A model generated the notes under the pieces. That model was not told the DNA's origin. It did not search any database and saw only the letters and a program-made list of their open reading frames with translations. A DNA stretch of 61,677 nt from the NCBI RefSeq assembly GCF_900639875.1, contig NZ_CAAAIA010000011.1, forward strand, positions 1-61,677, read 5' to 3'. Within the stretch, counting starts at the first letter, position 1; each line of letters starts with the position of its first letter. Below, piece after piece: positions 15,998-27,900 of the stretch. Both the position numbers and the translations under genes were made by a program. This DNA comes from Legionella impletisoli. Lineage in GTDB: Bacteria > Pseudomonadota > Gammaproteobacteria > Legionellales > Legionellaceae.

Positions 15998-18900
15998 TTA
16001 AGTATTAGGTTGAATAACCAGTTTTGTTAGAAGCAATTTGATTTCATGGATCCGCTCTTCATGAGAAGTAGAATCGAGTTTAAATTTCAAGCGGTTTGGT
16101 CCTTCCATTTGATAACGTGCCGATTGCACTTGAATCAATTTAATTAATACGCCAGCATCTATATTAGGTTGGTCGCTAAACTCGATTTTACCATGTTGAT
16201 CTACTGCTTGAATTCGATTTACACCCACCAAATCTGCTAGTAATTTCAAATCGGTAATTAAAAAAAGATGTTTGACCTGCAAAGGTAATAAGCCAAAACG
16301 GTCAATCATTTCGATTTGTAGTTCACGCAATTGCTGATTGTCTTTTGCGTTGGCAATGCGCTTATACATAATTAAACGGGTATGGATGTCTCCGATATAA
16401 TCATCCGGAATAATCGCACTGATCCTTAAATCAATTTCGGGTCCTTGATGAAGTGGTGCCGATAACTCAGGTGTTTTTCCTTCTTTTAAGTCCTGAACGG
16501 CTTTATCGAGCATTTCCATAAACAAATTAAATCCAATGGCGTGCATATTGCCACTTTGTTCTTCACCCAGGAACTCCCCTGCACCTCGGATTTCGAGATC
16601 ATGGGTAGCTAAGGTGAAGCCCGCGCCTAAATCTTCAAGCGATACGAGGGCTTCAAGCCGCTTAACAGCGTCGGGTGTTAACAGCTCTTTGGAAGGGGTT
16701 AATAAATACGCGTAAGCCTGATGGTGTGATCGCCCAACACGGCCGCGTAATTGATGCAATTGGGCAAGGCCAAATTTATCGGCCCGATCAATGATGATGG
16801 TATTGGCTGTGGGTATATCAATACCCGTTTCAATAATGGTGGTACAGACTAAGACATTGAAGCGATGGTGATAAAAATCAGACATGATTCGTTCTAATTC
16901 ACGTTCACGCAGTTGTCCATGTGCTGTATGAATTTTAGCCTCAGGGACAAGACTTTCTAATTCTTGACGAATTCTATCGATGGTTTGGATGTTGTTGTGT
17001 AAGAAAAAAACTTGTCCGCCACGTAAAATTTCACGCAAAATGGCTTCACGAAGAATGCTGTCGTTTCGTTCTTGCCAAAATGTTTTAATCGCCAAACGTT
17101 TTGCTGGAGGGGTGGAAATAAGCGAAATATCTCGGATCCCAGCCATGGCCATGTTAAGTGTGCGGGGAATTGGAGTTGCAGTCATGGATAAAATATCTAC
17201 ATTAGTTCGTAACGATTTAATGTGTTCTTTTTGTTTTACGCCAAATCGATGTTCTTCATCAATAATCAACAATCCTAAATCACGAAACTCAATGCCTTTT
17301 TGAAAGAGTTTGTGGGTGCCGATGACAATATCAATCTGTCCGTTTTTAAGATTGGCAATGACTTTTTCTGATTCTTTTCCGCTGCGAAATCGTGATAGTA
17401 ATTCGATATAAATGGGAAACTCCGCAAAACGATCCCTGAAATTTTCAAAGTGTTGGCCGGCTAGTAAGGTTGTTGGTACTAAAACGCATACTTGTTTGCC
17501 ATTTTGTACGGCCAAAAATGCAGCCCGCATGGCTACTTCCGTTTTACCAAAGCCCACATCACCACAGATTAAGCGATCCATAGGTCTAGATGATTGCATA
17601 TCATGAATGATTTGTTGTATCGCAAGCGTTTGATCTGGGGTTTCGGTAAAAGGAAAGCCGCTGGCAAATCGTTGATAGTCATTTGCTGAATACTCATAGA
17701 CAAAGCCAGGTTTTGCTTCACGCTTAGCGTAGATATCTAAGAGCTCAATGGCAACATCATGAATTTTCAAAAGAGCTTTGTGCTTGGCTTTTTGCCATTG
17801 ATCTGTACCCAAGCGATGCAGTGGGGCATGTTCGCTATCCGTACCGGTATAGCGACTAATGACATTTAAAGAAGTGACTGGTACGTAGATTTTATCTTCT
17901 CCAGCATAAGAGAGCATTAAAAATTCGTTTACCATTCCACCGCTTTCAATGGTTTTAAGCCCCTGATAACGTCCCACACCAAATTCTAAATGCACAACGG
18001 GAGCGCCAATAGATAACTCTGCCATATCGCGAATAATTAAGTCGGGATCAACGGATTTTGCGCTGCTACGACGTTGCGGTATCGCTTGCTCACCAAAGAG
18101 TTGGGATTCTACGATAATCGCAAGCTGTGGTAACTCAGTGCCATAACTGAGCGGGCCTATCACGATGTTGTAAGGGGCATCATCAGCCAGAAAGGTTTGC
18201 CAGGAGGCTTGTGGTTTAGGTTTAACCTCACTGGATTTTAACAAATCTAGAATAACTTCGCGTCTTCCAGCACTTTCAACGACCAATAAATATCGTTTTG
18301 AAGGATCTGAACAATAGTCAATTAACTGGCTTAATGGCTGCTCGGCTTGTCGCTCGACGGGTAGAGCTGGCGCTTTGTTAATATCGAGGTTAACGCTTCC
18401 TTTTTTTTCTGAAGGTTTATGTTGCCATCGTATTGGATTATATTGGTTTGCGTAGGTAAAACATTCAGTTGGGTTTAAAAAACAATGTTCAGGCTTAAGA
18501 ATTGGGCGAGATACATCGTAGCTTCGCTGGGCATAGCGGACATTGACTTCCTGCCAAAAGGACTCCGCTTGCTCATGAGCGTTTTCAATAAGGCAAATTC
18601 TAGCTTGGCTTGGCAAGTAATCAAACAAAGTGGCCGTTTCAGAAAAGAATAAAGGCAGATAATATTCAATCCCACTCGGAAATTGTCCATTGCTTACTGA
18701 TTCATAAATTGGGCAGTTGCTAGGATTGACTGCGAATTGTTCTCGGAAAGCCCTACGAAAGCAAGTGATGCTTTCGTCATTTAAGGGAAATTCTCTGGCA
18801 GGAAGAATGTGAATTTCTTCAATCTTTTCAATCGTGCGTTGCGATTCTGGTTCAAAACGACGAAGGCTTTCGATTTCATCATCAAAGAGCTCAATGCGAA

Positions 18901-19444
18901 AAGGGGTTTGACTACCCATGGGAAACACATCCAATATAGACCCTCGGATAGCGAATTCGCCATGTTCCAGCACTTTATTGACGCAATGATAGCCACCTTG
19001 TTGCAACTGCTGCCGAAAATGATCCACTTGGATAGTTTGGCCGTGCTTTAGCATGAACACGTGTTGGTTTAAAAAGGACGGAGGGCATAATCGGTGCATT
19101 AAGGTACTGACTGCGCTAATAATAATGGCGTTTGAGGCATGTTGCAGGCGGTTTAGACAATACAATCGTTGCGAGATAATATCTTGATGAGGTGAAAACT
19201 GATCATAAGGTAATGTTTCCCAGTCCGGAAACATCAAAATCTCATGGTTTGAATCTTTGGGTAAGAAAAAATCGAGCTCCGCTTGAAGTTGAGCAGCACT
19301 TAAATTATCTGGAGCCACTAATAATTTGATTCCAGATTCTTGCTGACAAAACTCAGCGAGCGCTAAAGGTAAGGCACTTCCATAAAGCTGCCCAAAAACA
19401 CGGTTGTATTGATGAGACTTTAAAAACAAGATTGATTCAAACAT
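15998..19444 (-). CDS. mfd: Transcription-repair coupling factor Mfd
   Basis: 1,148 residues from the ATG at 19444 (MFESILF), exactly the E. coli length; the longer frame adds 15 residues that look like leader. Mfd removes RNA polymerase stalled at lesions and recruits UvrA. In order: UvrB-homology region (1 to about 350), RNA-polymerase interaction region with GVGRYQGL (about 480-545), RecG-like motor with Walker A GDVGFGKTEVA and DEEHRFGVKQKEH, motif VI QLRGRVGRS, and the C-terminal TRCF domain. Its upstream region is occupied by a palindromic element. Confidence 0.96.
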   Translation of the reverse strand: MFESILFLKSHQYNRVFGQLYGSALPLALAEFCQQESGIKLLVAPDNLSAAQLQAELDFFLPKDSNHEILMFPDWETLPYDQFSPHQDIISQRLYCLNRLQHASNAIIISAVSTLMHRLCPPSFLNQHVFMLKHGQTIQVDHFRQQLQQGGYHCVNKVLEHGEFAIRGSILDVFPMGSQTPFRIELFDDEIESLRRFEPESQRTIEKIEEIHILPAREFPLNDESITCFRRAFREQFAVNPSNCPIYESVSNGQFPSGIEYYLPLFFSETATLFDYLPSQARICLIENAHEQAESFWQEVNVRYAQRSYDVSRPILKPEHCFLNPTECFTYANQYNPIRWQHKPSEKKGSVNLDINKAPALPVERQAEQPLSQLIDYCSDPSKRYLLVVESAGRREVILDLLKSSEVKPKPQASWQTFLADDAPYNIVIGPLSYGTELPQLAIIVESQLFGEQAIPQRRSSAKSVDPDLIIRDMAELSIGAPVVHLEFGVGRYQGLKTIESGGMVNEFLMLSYAGEDKIYVPVTSLNVISRYTGTDSEHAPLHRLGTDQWQKAKHKALLKIHDVAIELLDIYAKREAKPGFVYEYSANDYQRFASGFPFTETPDQTLAIQQIIHDMQSSRPMDRLICGDVGFGKTEVAMRAAFLAVQNGKQVCVLVPTTLLAGQHFENFRDRFAEFPIYIELLSRFRSGKESEKVIANLKNGQIDIVIGTHKLFQKGIEFRDLGLLIIDEEHRFGVKQKEHIKSLRTNVDILSMTATPIPRTLNMAMAGIRDISLISTPPAKRLAIKTFWQERNDSILREAILREILRGGQVFFLHNNIQTIDRIRQELESLVPEAKIHTAHGQLRERELERIMSDFYHHRFNVLVCTTIIETGIDIPTANTIIIDRADKFGLAQLHQLRGRVGRSHHQAYAYLLTPSKELLTPDAVKRLEALVSLEDLGAGFTLATHDLEIRGAGEFLGEEQSGNMHAIGFNLFMEMLDKAVQDLKEGKTPELSAPLHQGPEIDLRISAIIPDDYIGDIHTRLIMYKRIANAKDNQQLRELQIEMIDRFGLLPLQVKHLFLITDLKLLADLVGVNRIQAVDQHGKIEFSDQPNIDAGVLIKLIQVQSARYQMEGPNRLKFKLDSTSHEERIHEIKLLLTKLVIQPNT

Positions 19445-19483
19445 GGATGCATCTACAAAACAATTAAGCACAAAATTGTACCC

Positions 19484-19628
19484 TGTCACAATCGCCGGGT
19501 AAATTTAGATTTCCGACGTCCCGCGGCTTGACCGCGGGATCCAACGATCCAATGCCAGAGCGAGATCTCTGGATTCCGCGGTCAAGCCGCGGGACGTCGG
19601 AGCATGAGTTTACCTGGCGATTGTGACA
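19484..19628. repeat. 145-bp MITE-like palindromic element upstream of mfd
   Basis: Outer arms TGTCACAATCGCCGGGTAAA (19484-19503) and its inverted match at 19609-19628 differ at one base. Inner arms 19513-19542 and 19571-19600 are 30 nt each with one mismatch and contain the CCGCGGCTTGACCGCGG hairpin. A 28-base spacer separates them. A TACC occurs just outside on both sides (19479-19482, 19632-19635), which could be a target duplication. The open frame that crosses it on the minus strand is repeat-derived. Confidence 0.85.
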
Positions 19629-19739
19629 CGATACCAAAATTATCCTAAATTCGGCAATTGAATTGTTGCGAGAGCAGCTAAAGTGCTGAAGATTCAGTGC
19701 AGTAGCTTTACGAAGTAGATTCAACTGTCGAATGTAGGA

Positions 19740-20333
19740 TTATAGCCCAGGTTCTAGACTGATTAAATAACTTAACGCAAAGCCTGAAAGAAGCCCAAAT
19801 AAATGACCTTCCCAGGAAACACCTTTCTTAGCCGGAAAAATGCCAAAAAAAATACCCGCAAAATAATAGGCGCTGATGATTCCTAATATAATGGCAGTAA
19901 CGGTTCCTTGTTGATAAATATCGCTCACCAAGAGTGCCCAGTAACCCGTAATCAGTCCACTCGCTCCTATATGAAGCCCCGGTTTTCCAAAACACCAGAG
20001 TAAAAAACCGCTGCAAAGCGTGATGAAAAGCGTTACTAATAAAAAATAAGGTAACCCATTCATTAAAATGAAATTGCTTAAAACCAATAAGGGTATGGAA
20101 TTAAAAAAAATATGATTAAAATTCCCATGAAGTAAGGGAGCAAAAAGAATACCCACTAATCCATGGATGGTTCTTGGCACAATACCCAGCAGTAAAACCC
20201 TCTGTTCAAACAAACTAATGAAATACATAGTCCACGGGATTAACAAAATAATGCCTAAGGTCTCTAAATTCACCTGCGTTTGTTGGATGATTAACTCTAG
20301 ACTGGTATTAATTTGTTCAAGCATGATAACCAT
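19740..20333 (-). CDS. Rhomboid family intramembrane serine protease
   Basis: 197 residues with about six hydrophobic helices. The active site is complete: Ser125 in HIGASGL and His177 in WEGHLFG, and the HxxxN motif is His74/Asn78 (HIFFNS). It should cleave membrane proteins within the lipid bilayer. An alternative start is the ATG three codons later. It begins 3 bases after the xseA stop, so it is probably transcribed with xseA. Confidence 0.88.
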   Translation of the reverse strand: MVIMLEQINTSLELIIQQTQVNLETLGIILLIPWTMYFISLFEQRVLLLGIVPRTIHGLVGILFAPLLHGNFNHIFFNSIPLLVLSNFILMNGLPYFLLVTLFITLCSGFLLWCFGKPGLHIGASGLITGYWALLVSDIYQQGTVTAIILGIISAYYFAGIFFGIFPAKKGVSWEGHLFGLLSGFALSYLISLEPGL

Positions 20334-20336
20334 CCA

Positions 20337-21662
20337 CTATTTTTTATCAAGAACTTCCCCAATAAGCTTTCCTTTGGCTAACTGGATGTTAATGGATTCA
20401 CCGATTGCCACCAGAGAACTATCGAACAACACTCGATTTTGATGAGTGACAATGGCATAGCCTCTTTCTAACGTCGCCAAAGGACTAACGGCTTGTAAAG
20501 TGGCCATGAGCTTCGCTAAGGTTTGTCTTCTATCTGCAATCGATAAATTCAGTTGTTGCTCTAGCGTTGATTTTAAAGCATGCAAACGGTGTTTCGCATC
20601 GATCACAATTCGAGCAGGATTTTGCGCGACAAGACGAGCGTTTATTATATGATGTTGGTGCTTAGCTTGAGTCAAAATCGATTTCATAATGCGCAGTAAA
20701 TGACTGTACAGATAATCCAAAGTCTGCCAGTGTCTTAAAATCATTTGCCTGGGTGAGACAAGTGTTTGAATTTGATGGTTAAGCATAAATCTTTTATGGT
20801 TCAAATCACGCGAGATAGCACGAATCAATTGCATTTTTAAGGTATGCACTAGGGCTATTAAATCATCCCGATTAGGTGTGACCGACTCCGCAGCAGCAGT
20901 GGGGGTGGCAGCTCTTAAATCCGCTACAAAATCAGCTATCGTAAAATCTGTTTCGTGCCCCACGCCGCAAACAATAGGTATCGTGCTCTTTGAAATAGCA
21001 TAGGCTAGCTGTTCATCATTAAAGGCCCATAAATCTTCAATACTTCCACCGCCACGGACTAATAACAAGACATCGCATTGTTTATCCACATTGGCTTGGG
21101 TCAATTGTTTCATTAATTGAGAGGGCGCTTGTTTACCTTGTACTTCGGAGGCATACAATTTCACAGACGCTAAAGGAAAGCGGCGAGACAGCGTTGTTAA
21201 AACATCCTTTAGGGCTGCGCCGGTTGCAGATGTAATAATTCCGATAACATCTGGAAATAAAGGAATAGATTTTTTACGAGCGGGTTCAAATAGGCCTAAA
21301 GTTTGCAGTTTTGCTTTTAACAACTCAAATTGCCGATACAAATCCCCGATGCCTGCTTCTTTTAGGGACTCAACAATCAGTTGGAAATCCCCACGCGCCT
21401 CGTAAATGCTTAAAGTTCCTTTGGCAATAAGCCGCATCCCATTTTCAAGCGCCTTTAATCCGGTTGCATGGCGGCTGCGAAAATAAACGCAACGAAGCTG
21501 GGCTGTAGCATCCTTTAAAGTAAAGTAAAAATGGCCTGAACTAGGTCTACTCAAGTTAGATACTTCGCCCTCTACCCATACATTTCCCACCTCGTATTCT
21601 AATAACGATCGGATATGGCGATTGAGCTCAGTGACAGTTAATACCGGAGATTGGTCATGCAT
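20337..21662 (-). CDS. xseA: Exodeoxyribonuclease VII large subunit
   Basis: 441 residues. The N-terminal OB fold (VWVEGEVSNLSRPSSGHFYF) is followed by the catalytic core with GIITSATGAALKDVL, LLVRGGGSIEDLWAFN and VGHETDFTIADFVADLRAATP, then the long helical C-terminal arm. With XseB it degrades single-stranded DNA to oligonucleotides. The small-subunit gene xseB is not in the window. The start lies 248 bases from the giant gene on the other strand. Confidence 0.95.
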   Translation of the reverse strand: MHDQSPVLTVTELNRHIRSLLEYEVGNVWVEGEVSNLSRPSSGHFYFTLKDATAQLRCVYFRSRHATGLKALENGMRLIAKGTLSIYEARGDFQLIVESLKEAGIGDLYRQFELLKAKLQTLGLFEPARKKSIPLFPDVIGIITSATGAALKDVLTTLSRRFPLASVKLYASEVQGKQAPSQLMKQLTQANVDKQCDVLLLVRGGGSIEDLWAFNDEQLAYAISKSTIPIVCGVGHETDFTIADFVADLRAATPTAAAESVTPNRDDLIALVHTLKMQLIRAISRDLNHKRFMLNHQIQTLVSPRQMILRHWQTLDYLYSHLLRIMKSILTQAKHQHHIINARLVAQNPARIVIDAKHRLHALKSTLEQQLNLSIADRRQTLAKLMATLQAVSPLATLERGYAIVTHQNRVLFDSSLVAIGESINIQLAKGKLIGEVLDKK

Positions 21663-21910
21663 GGAAAATTGAGCTTAATAGATTTTTTCACATGGTATCA
21701 AACTTCGTGTGCTAGTCAATTTGTCTTTGGTGAATATGGACTTAGTGTAATTCACAGATAGCATGGCCAATAAATATACTAAATGAAAATATTGTAAACT
21801 CCAAGTTAGTTTGATAAACTGTCGAGCCTAAATGATGAGCAGTGTGGGTTTTAAATGCCCTGGATAAGTATTGTTTAACCCCTAATCTGCATTAGCGAAA
21901 GAAGGTGATT

Positions 21911-24900
21911 ATGTATTCAGAAAGCTTCCCCCAGTTAAACGCTCATTTCGGTTTTGATAATTTTGAAGTGATTGCAGAAGTTTTAGAGAAAAATTTTGGT
22001 GATCTTTTCCAATTAGATGTACTCAATGAATTGGTTAAGCAAGGTAAAACTTCAGGAAGTTATTGGAACTTGTTTCAACAGTGCATGTTAGAATTAAAAG
22101 GCTTATATACTGCACAAGAAGTTGAGCTAAAGTTATCTCGGTTGCTAGCAAATGGAATGAAAATTCATCAACTTCTCATTACGAACTATATTTTTGTTCC
22201 CCGATTAGAGCGGGTTCAATCCCACCAAATTGGTTGGCGAGAAAAACTTCTAACGAGTACATTGACCCCTCATGATTCCTTGACCTATTTAGATATGGTT
22301 CGCACAGCCGCTTGGATGCAGTCGAAGGCTAGGAGTAGTATTACTTATTCTGTATGTCATGTTCGCAATTTAGCCCATCATCTTAAAAGCCATGATTCAA
22401 AGATTATTTTAGTTAATCTCACCGATGATCCTAAAAACCTTCCTAAATGGGGGGTCATAAATCATACAAAAGAGCCCATTGAGCTTTTCTGTGAGGCGCT
22501 TTTGACTGAAGATGAGAAATTAGCGCTAGAGAGCAAACTGGGCACTTCATCCATAAATTATTTGGGTGGTACAGCTGATTTTTCTTACTCAACCGGTTTA
22601 ACTGCATTGGCTTGGATAAATGATGTAGTTAAACGTTCAGGGTGTGCGCTAACACGCCATTCAGATTATTATGCAATGGTTGAAGAATTTACTTTTATGC
22701 AGAGTAATTTGGGTTATTTTGATACTAAAGAGCATGCATTTGTGATGGTAGAGGCAAGTGTATTGGCGTTAGATCAGACTCATAGTATTTATCCTTTTAC
22801 TCGAGCCGCTATTCTTGGTGATCATACAGCCCAAGCCTACGGAGCAAATGATTTAGTTCGTGCCGCTCTTTATTACTATAAAAAACGAGGAACTTTTCAA
22901 GCATACGAGCAAGTTAGAAGCTCTCAAACGCATCTTAATGCCCGTAGCTTCTCATTAGCGTTAGATGCGGCCATGATGCATACTCCAATATCGCCTGATA
23001 GTCTCGAAAGAATATTAACTGAGCCTGATGACCAAACGGTTCGTTTAAATGTTCCAGAAGACTTAGATGGTATTTGGGGCATGTTAAAGTCTAATTATTC
23101 AATGCATGGACATTCTTATTCAGTGGATTGGGGATTTATAAATAAAAATTTTCAAGATACTGAGCACTTATCTCCAACCTCCTCATCTAAAGCTGGTGCA
23201 ATGGTATTGACCGTGTTCCGTTCGCAGGCTAAGAAGGCGAAATTAGAGATTCACTTGCCTAAAAAATATAGTTTATCTCTGGCCGATCAGCGAACGATTG
23301 TTCGGTTTATGGGGAATAACGCCTATGTGGCTGAGTTACTTAACCCAGAAAATAATGCTTCTCTTGAGCAAGTTCGAAAACAACTATTACCTATTTTCGC
23401 GAGAAATCGCTGGTTACAGGCTAATGGTTATTTGCCGCCCATGAGTGATGATTATTGGAAACAAGCTGCTCGCTATTGGATTATACATCTGAAAGCTAAT
23501 CCAGATGTGTTACTCCCCAAGCAAGAAAATGAACGATTCAAGCGCTGTGTTCTTGAGATGAGTGTGAAAGGGTTAGAGCATGTTTTAAGCTTTTTAAGCG
23601 ATGAAGTTGAACATGAGACGTTACAAACTCTCTATGGAGCATTAAAGCCTGCTTTTTTTGCCACATGCCCCGCAGAAGATTATCAACCTTATTTTACTTT
23701 GTTGCTTCAACATTTACAGAGACGAAATTATTTTCCCTACAGTGAGTTAGGTCTTGGCTATCAGCCCGGAAATAACGATACGTTATTAGACTTGTTAGGT
23801 GAATTAAACCATCTAGAGTCGTTTGAAAAAATTACTTTTACCAATAGTCTTCAGCACCGTGGTGAATTTTATATTTTTTTAAGATTGTTAATTCAACGCG
23901 CGCAAAGTGAAACGTGGACAAGCATTATTTCCATTCCAGAATTAGAAGATAAGCATTGCGTTCGTGACGAAGACCGCGAGTTACGTCAACTGTATGGTTT
24001 ACTCAATGATATTATTTTAATCAATCGTCAAAGAATTCCTTCGCAAAAGATACTGAAAAACATTAAAGAAGCCAGCGATTTTTCTGCTCCAGAAGAGAGC
24101 GAAGCCGTTCATGAAGGTTATGAAGTTCTTCAGGATTCACTAGATGAGGCTCCTCAAGAACTGGAATATGACTTAAGTCGTTTGAATGGGTTGGGACCAT
24201 GGCCTTTGAAACGAGGGGGTGCGGTTCAACTTCAACTGCAACAACAGCAACAAATCCAACAAGCACGCCAAATTCAAAAAGAACAACAACGGATGGTTGT
24301 GAATCAGTTGGACCATGCCTTAAGTATGACCTTGGTGGATTACCGTAATATTGATGAACTTTTAGGTGATTTCTATAGGGAATACGCTACTGAACATGAG
24401 GTTTTCGAACGCGCTGCAACGCTAATATCAGATAGCGAAACTCTATTACAAGGGTATTTTCACACTTGGATAAACGCTAATCCAGAAGTTCCTGCACGTG
24501 AAGTCATTCAAAAAATGACGCTTGAAGCAGCAAAGGAGTTGTTAAGAAGGCACAGGCGCCTTACTTCAGGACTCAATCCAGATAATTTACCTAAAGGGTT
24601 TTATACTCAACGTTCAAAAGATGGCATACTCGTTCTATGTTACAGCCCGGAGTTTTCTTACAGCATAACGCCTACCCCATTAACCATCAATTTATTTGCC
24701 CCTCTTCCGGTAGCTGAGCGTTGGAAGGGTGATTTTAAATTATTCAATATTGATAAATATTTATCAGTATCGAGTGCTCTATTAGATCGAGAAGATTTAA
24801 ATCAAATTTTATTGTTTGCGTTATTACAGCCTCCTAAATCAAATTATGATGAAGATTATAATCAATTTGTAGCCACCTATTTTCCTAAAACATCGGGTCT

Positions 24901-27900
24901 TTTTAGCAGTTTTAAAACCGACCCACTTTTAAGAAAAATCGAACAAAATAAAGAAAAAGTGAAACGTCACTGGCTCATTTTTTTGCAAACTTGGCAGCAT
25001 TTAGGTCGCGATGGCATTGAGCAATTTTTACGAACTGATGAAGCGGATTTAGTGTTGTCGCTTGAAGAGGCGACCCAGTTATTGCTGGCCAATTTATCAC
25101 CTGAACTTCGCGAGTGGTATCTAAGCCACCGATTCGATGCCAAAAATTTGCGCGCTTTAGGACAAGTTTATTATCGATTTGGTATTGATGGCGTTCGGTA
25201 TTTCTTAGCTAAGTTGAACCAAATTGAATTGGCCTTGGGACGTGAATTTTTCGAGGTATTTGAAGAGCATCTTTTAAGATCAAGTGATAATTTTAATTGT
25301 TTCATGTCAGTTGAATGGTTTACCGCCATGGATGACATGATTGAAAAATTAAAATCTCAGCATGCATCAGGACTAAAACAAGCATGGCAGACAATTTTTA
25401 CAAAGCACATTCAATCGCTAGGCTTTGAAAAAACTGAAACGCTTTGGCATGGTTTTGAGTATTTTGCTGCTGAAATTGCAGAACTCGGATTGGAATTAGA
25501 AGGCAATGAATTTGACGACCTTGAACCTGGAAATATGCTGGTATCAATGGATCGCATCCTGACTAGCCTTAAAGTTATTCCAGGGCTTTTATTGCAGCAA
25601 GCCTTTTTAAAGAACTTAGCTCGCATGGATTTAACGCATGGTGGGGTGCATTATGCGTTGCAGCATGAGCGATTTAAGTTTTTTGAGCCAACACTAGAAT
25701 TACATGATTTTTATCAAGGCACACCAACTTATGCTCCTGATTTAGCCAATTTATATGATTGGAGGGGAAGTGTTGCACCACTTAATATGCAACGCGCATT
25801 AGCTTCGCAATCGCGGTTTAATGCACAAGCATTTGATACCTTAAAGGACGTTTTGGGCGATGGTTTAGAGCCTTCAAGACATCAGCTTATGTGGTTATTG
25901 CATACGGATTATAGAATGGATGCGCTAGACGATGTACTTCAGTCTTTAAATGCTGTTTCCAAGTCTTATCAAGCGATGGTTGCAAGCCATTTGCACCATG
26001 CCGTTTATGGTTTAGGTCATAAGTCTTTAGCCATCAGCTTAGAAGCCGTGATTCGACTTGAAGCTACAGGACTATTATCCCGTGATTTATTAAGAAAACA
26101 TCCCAACGGAGCTATTCTGGAGGCGATAACCATTTTGCATCATTCCAATCGTTTTGATGCCTGTGGGGCTGTTGTTCGTCTATGGGAGCAAAACACCCAA
26201 AAGCCCGAGGGGTATCCAGAGGGGATGTTTTATCAGAGCCTCAAACTCGCTGTATTGTTTGGTGTAGAGCAAGAACAGTTGCAATCCTATTTGGAACAAA
26301 CCCAAATGTTACCACCAGTGGTGCAACTAGAACTTAAATTATTGTTTACCCAACTTTTATCGGTTGATTATGCTACCAGTGAACTGCAAGCGTTAACCGA
26401 TCCGTTAAATTGGGAAAGCTTGATGCAATGCATTACAGCAATGTGTTCCGACTTGGCGCATACAGCAAGGCATCGTATTTCTTTGATTGAAACATTCAAT
26501 GAGCGTGGGATTCAATTTAAGTACTCTAAAACGGGTGAGTTTCGTGCATTAACGACCAAAGAGCAAGACGGCCCTGCTGATCTTGGCTTTTTCATCGATC
26601 ACGAAGAACGGTTATGGCGATTTTTACAGGCGCATATAGCAGTTCCTGTACAAGGGGGAGCACAAGAATCTCTGATGCCGATCATTCGTTTCTTGAAGCG
26701 ATTGCAGTTAAATCGCACGTACTTAAATGAAATCGAACCGCTGCTTTCAACGTTAGAAAAAACTGAAAACGGGAAATATTGGAGTGCAAGCTATTTTTAT
26801 GAAATGCTGCGTGCATTCCAGCCTGATAATGATCAAACAGCTTATCCTATATCCTTATTAAAAGCGGCTCTAGAAGAGCATACGATTGCGCCTAAGCCAA
26901 TTGACGGCATCGAAAAATCATTTCCGGTTCTATTGGTAGCACCCATTCAAGCCATTTTAAAAAATACGGTGTTTAATCGTGCTCAACAAACGATTTTATG
27001 CAAGATAGCGCTAAAAGAATTTGACTGGCAAGGCAGTATTGCATTAGTGCATGAAATGATGGCGGTGTTTGCTAACAACGCATTTGTTGATTGTCGTGGT
27101 TTTGCGTTGAATATGCTTTCGACTTCTAAAACATTTCATGAGCTTGAACTTCGCTTTGAAAAAAGTCGTTGGTTATTGCAACACCCCGGGAATGAATCGG
27201 TTGCAAGGGATTGGCCAGCCATGTCTACTCTATGGTTAAAAGCGTTAAGTGAACGAGAAGGCTCAGAAGCGCTACTGGATAAAATTCGCTCTAAATTCGA
27301 AGAGGGATCTGAACAACAAGCGTTAATGCTTCATATTCTGGCATTTAGTACGTTAAGGCAAGGTTTGAAGGATACTGAGACCTATAATTCTGAATATAAG
27401 CGAAAAGGGGCTAAATTAATTGAACGTTTGATGGATTTATCCCTCTCGGATCTTCATTTAATTGCAAATACTTATCCACAGCAACCATCACCTGGGGCCG
27501 ATGATTTACTGCGTCTCATTAAATCCGTTTCTTCTGGGGAGATTAATCTACCAGATGCATTGAATGCTTTTTTAAGCAAACCGTTTCCTGAGCCTCGTTC
27601 TGATTACGGTGATGTTGCATCCACACGCGAGGAAGATTTGCAACGCATGATGACAGACACTAAGGTTAGTGCTGAACATGCGAGACAGTCCTTAAGTGCA
27701 GAACATGCCACGCGATTGACTTTAATTTTCGCGCATTTAAAACACCTTGAATCGGGTTATGAACAAATCCGTGGATTTGATAAGCCCGTTACAAGAATGA
27801 CTCAAACAGAAATCAGAGAGGCGTTTAAAAGGTTGTCACAAGCATCGCTTGCTAATCCAGATGATGATGCCTTACGTGCACAAGTTTGGGCTATTATTTT

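Noticed and set aside
19464-19724. 86-codon open frame on the minus strand upstream of mfd
   Set aside because: It is created by the palindromic element; the encoded DVPRLDRGIQ...LDPAVKPRDVG wording is the standard translation of such repeats and has no ribosome site.
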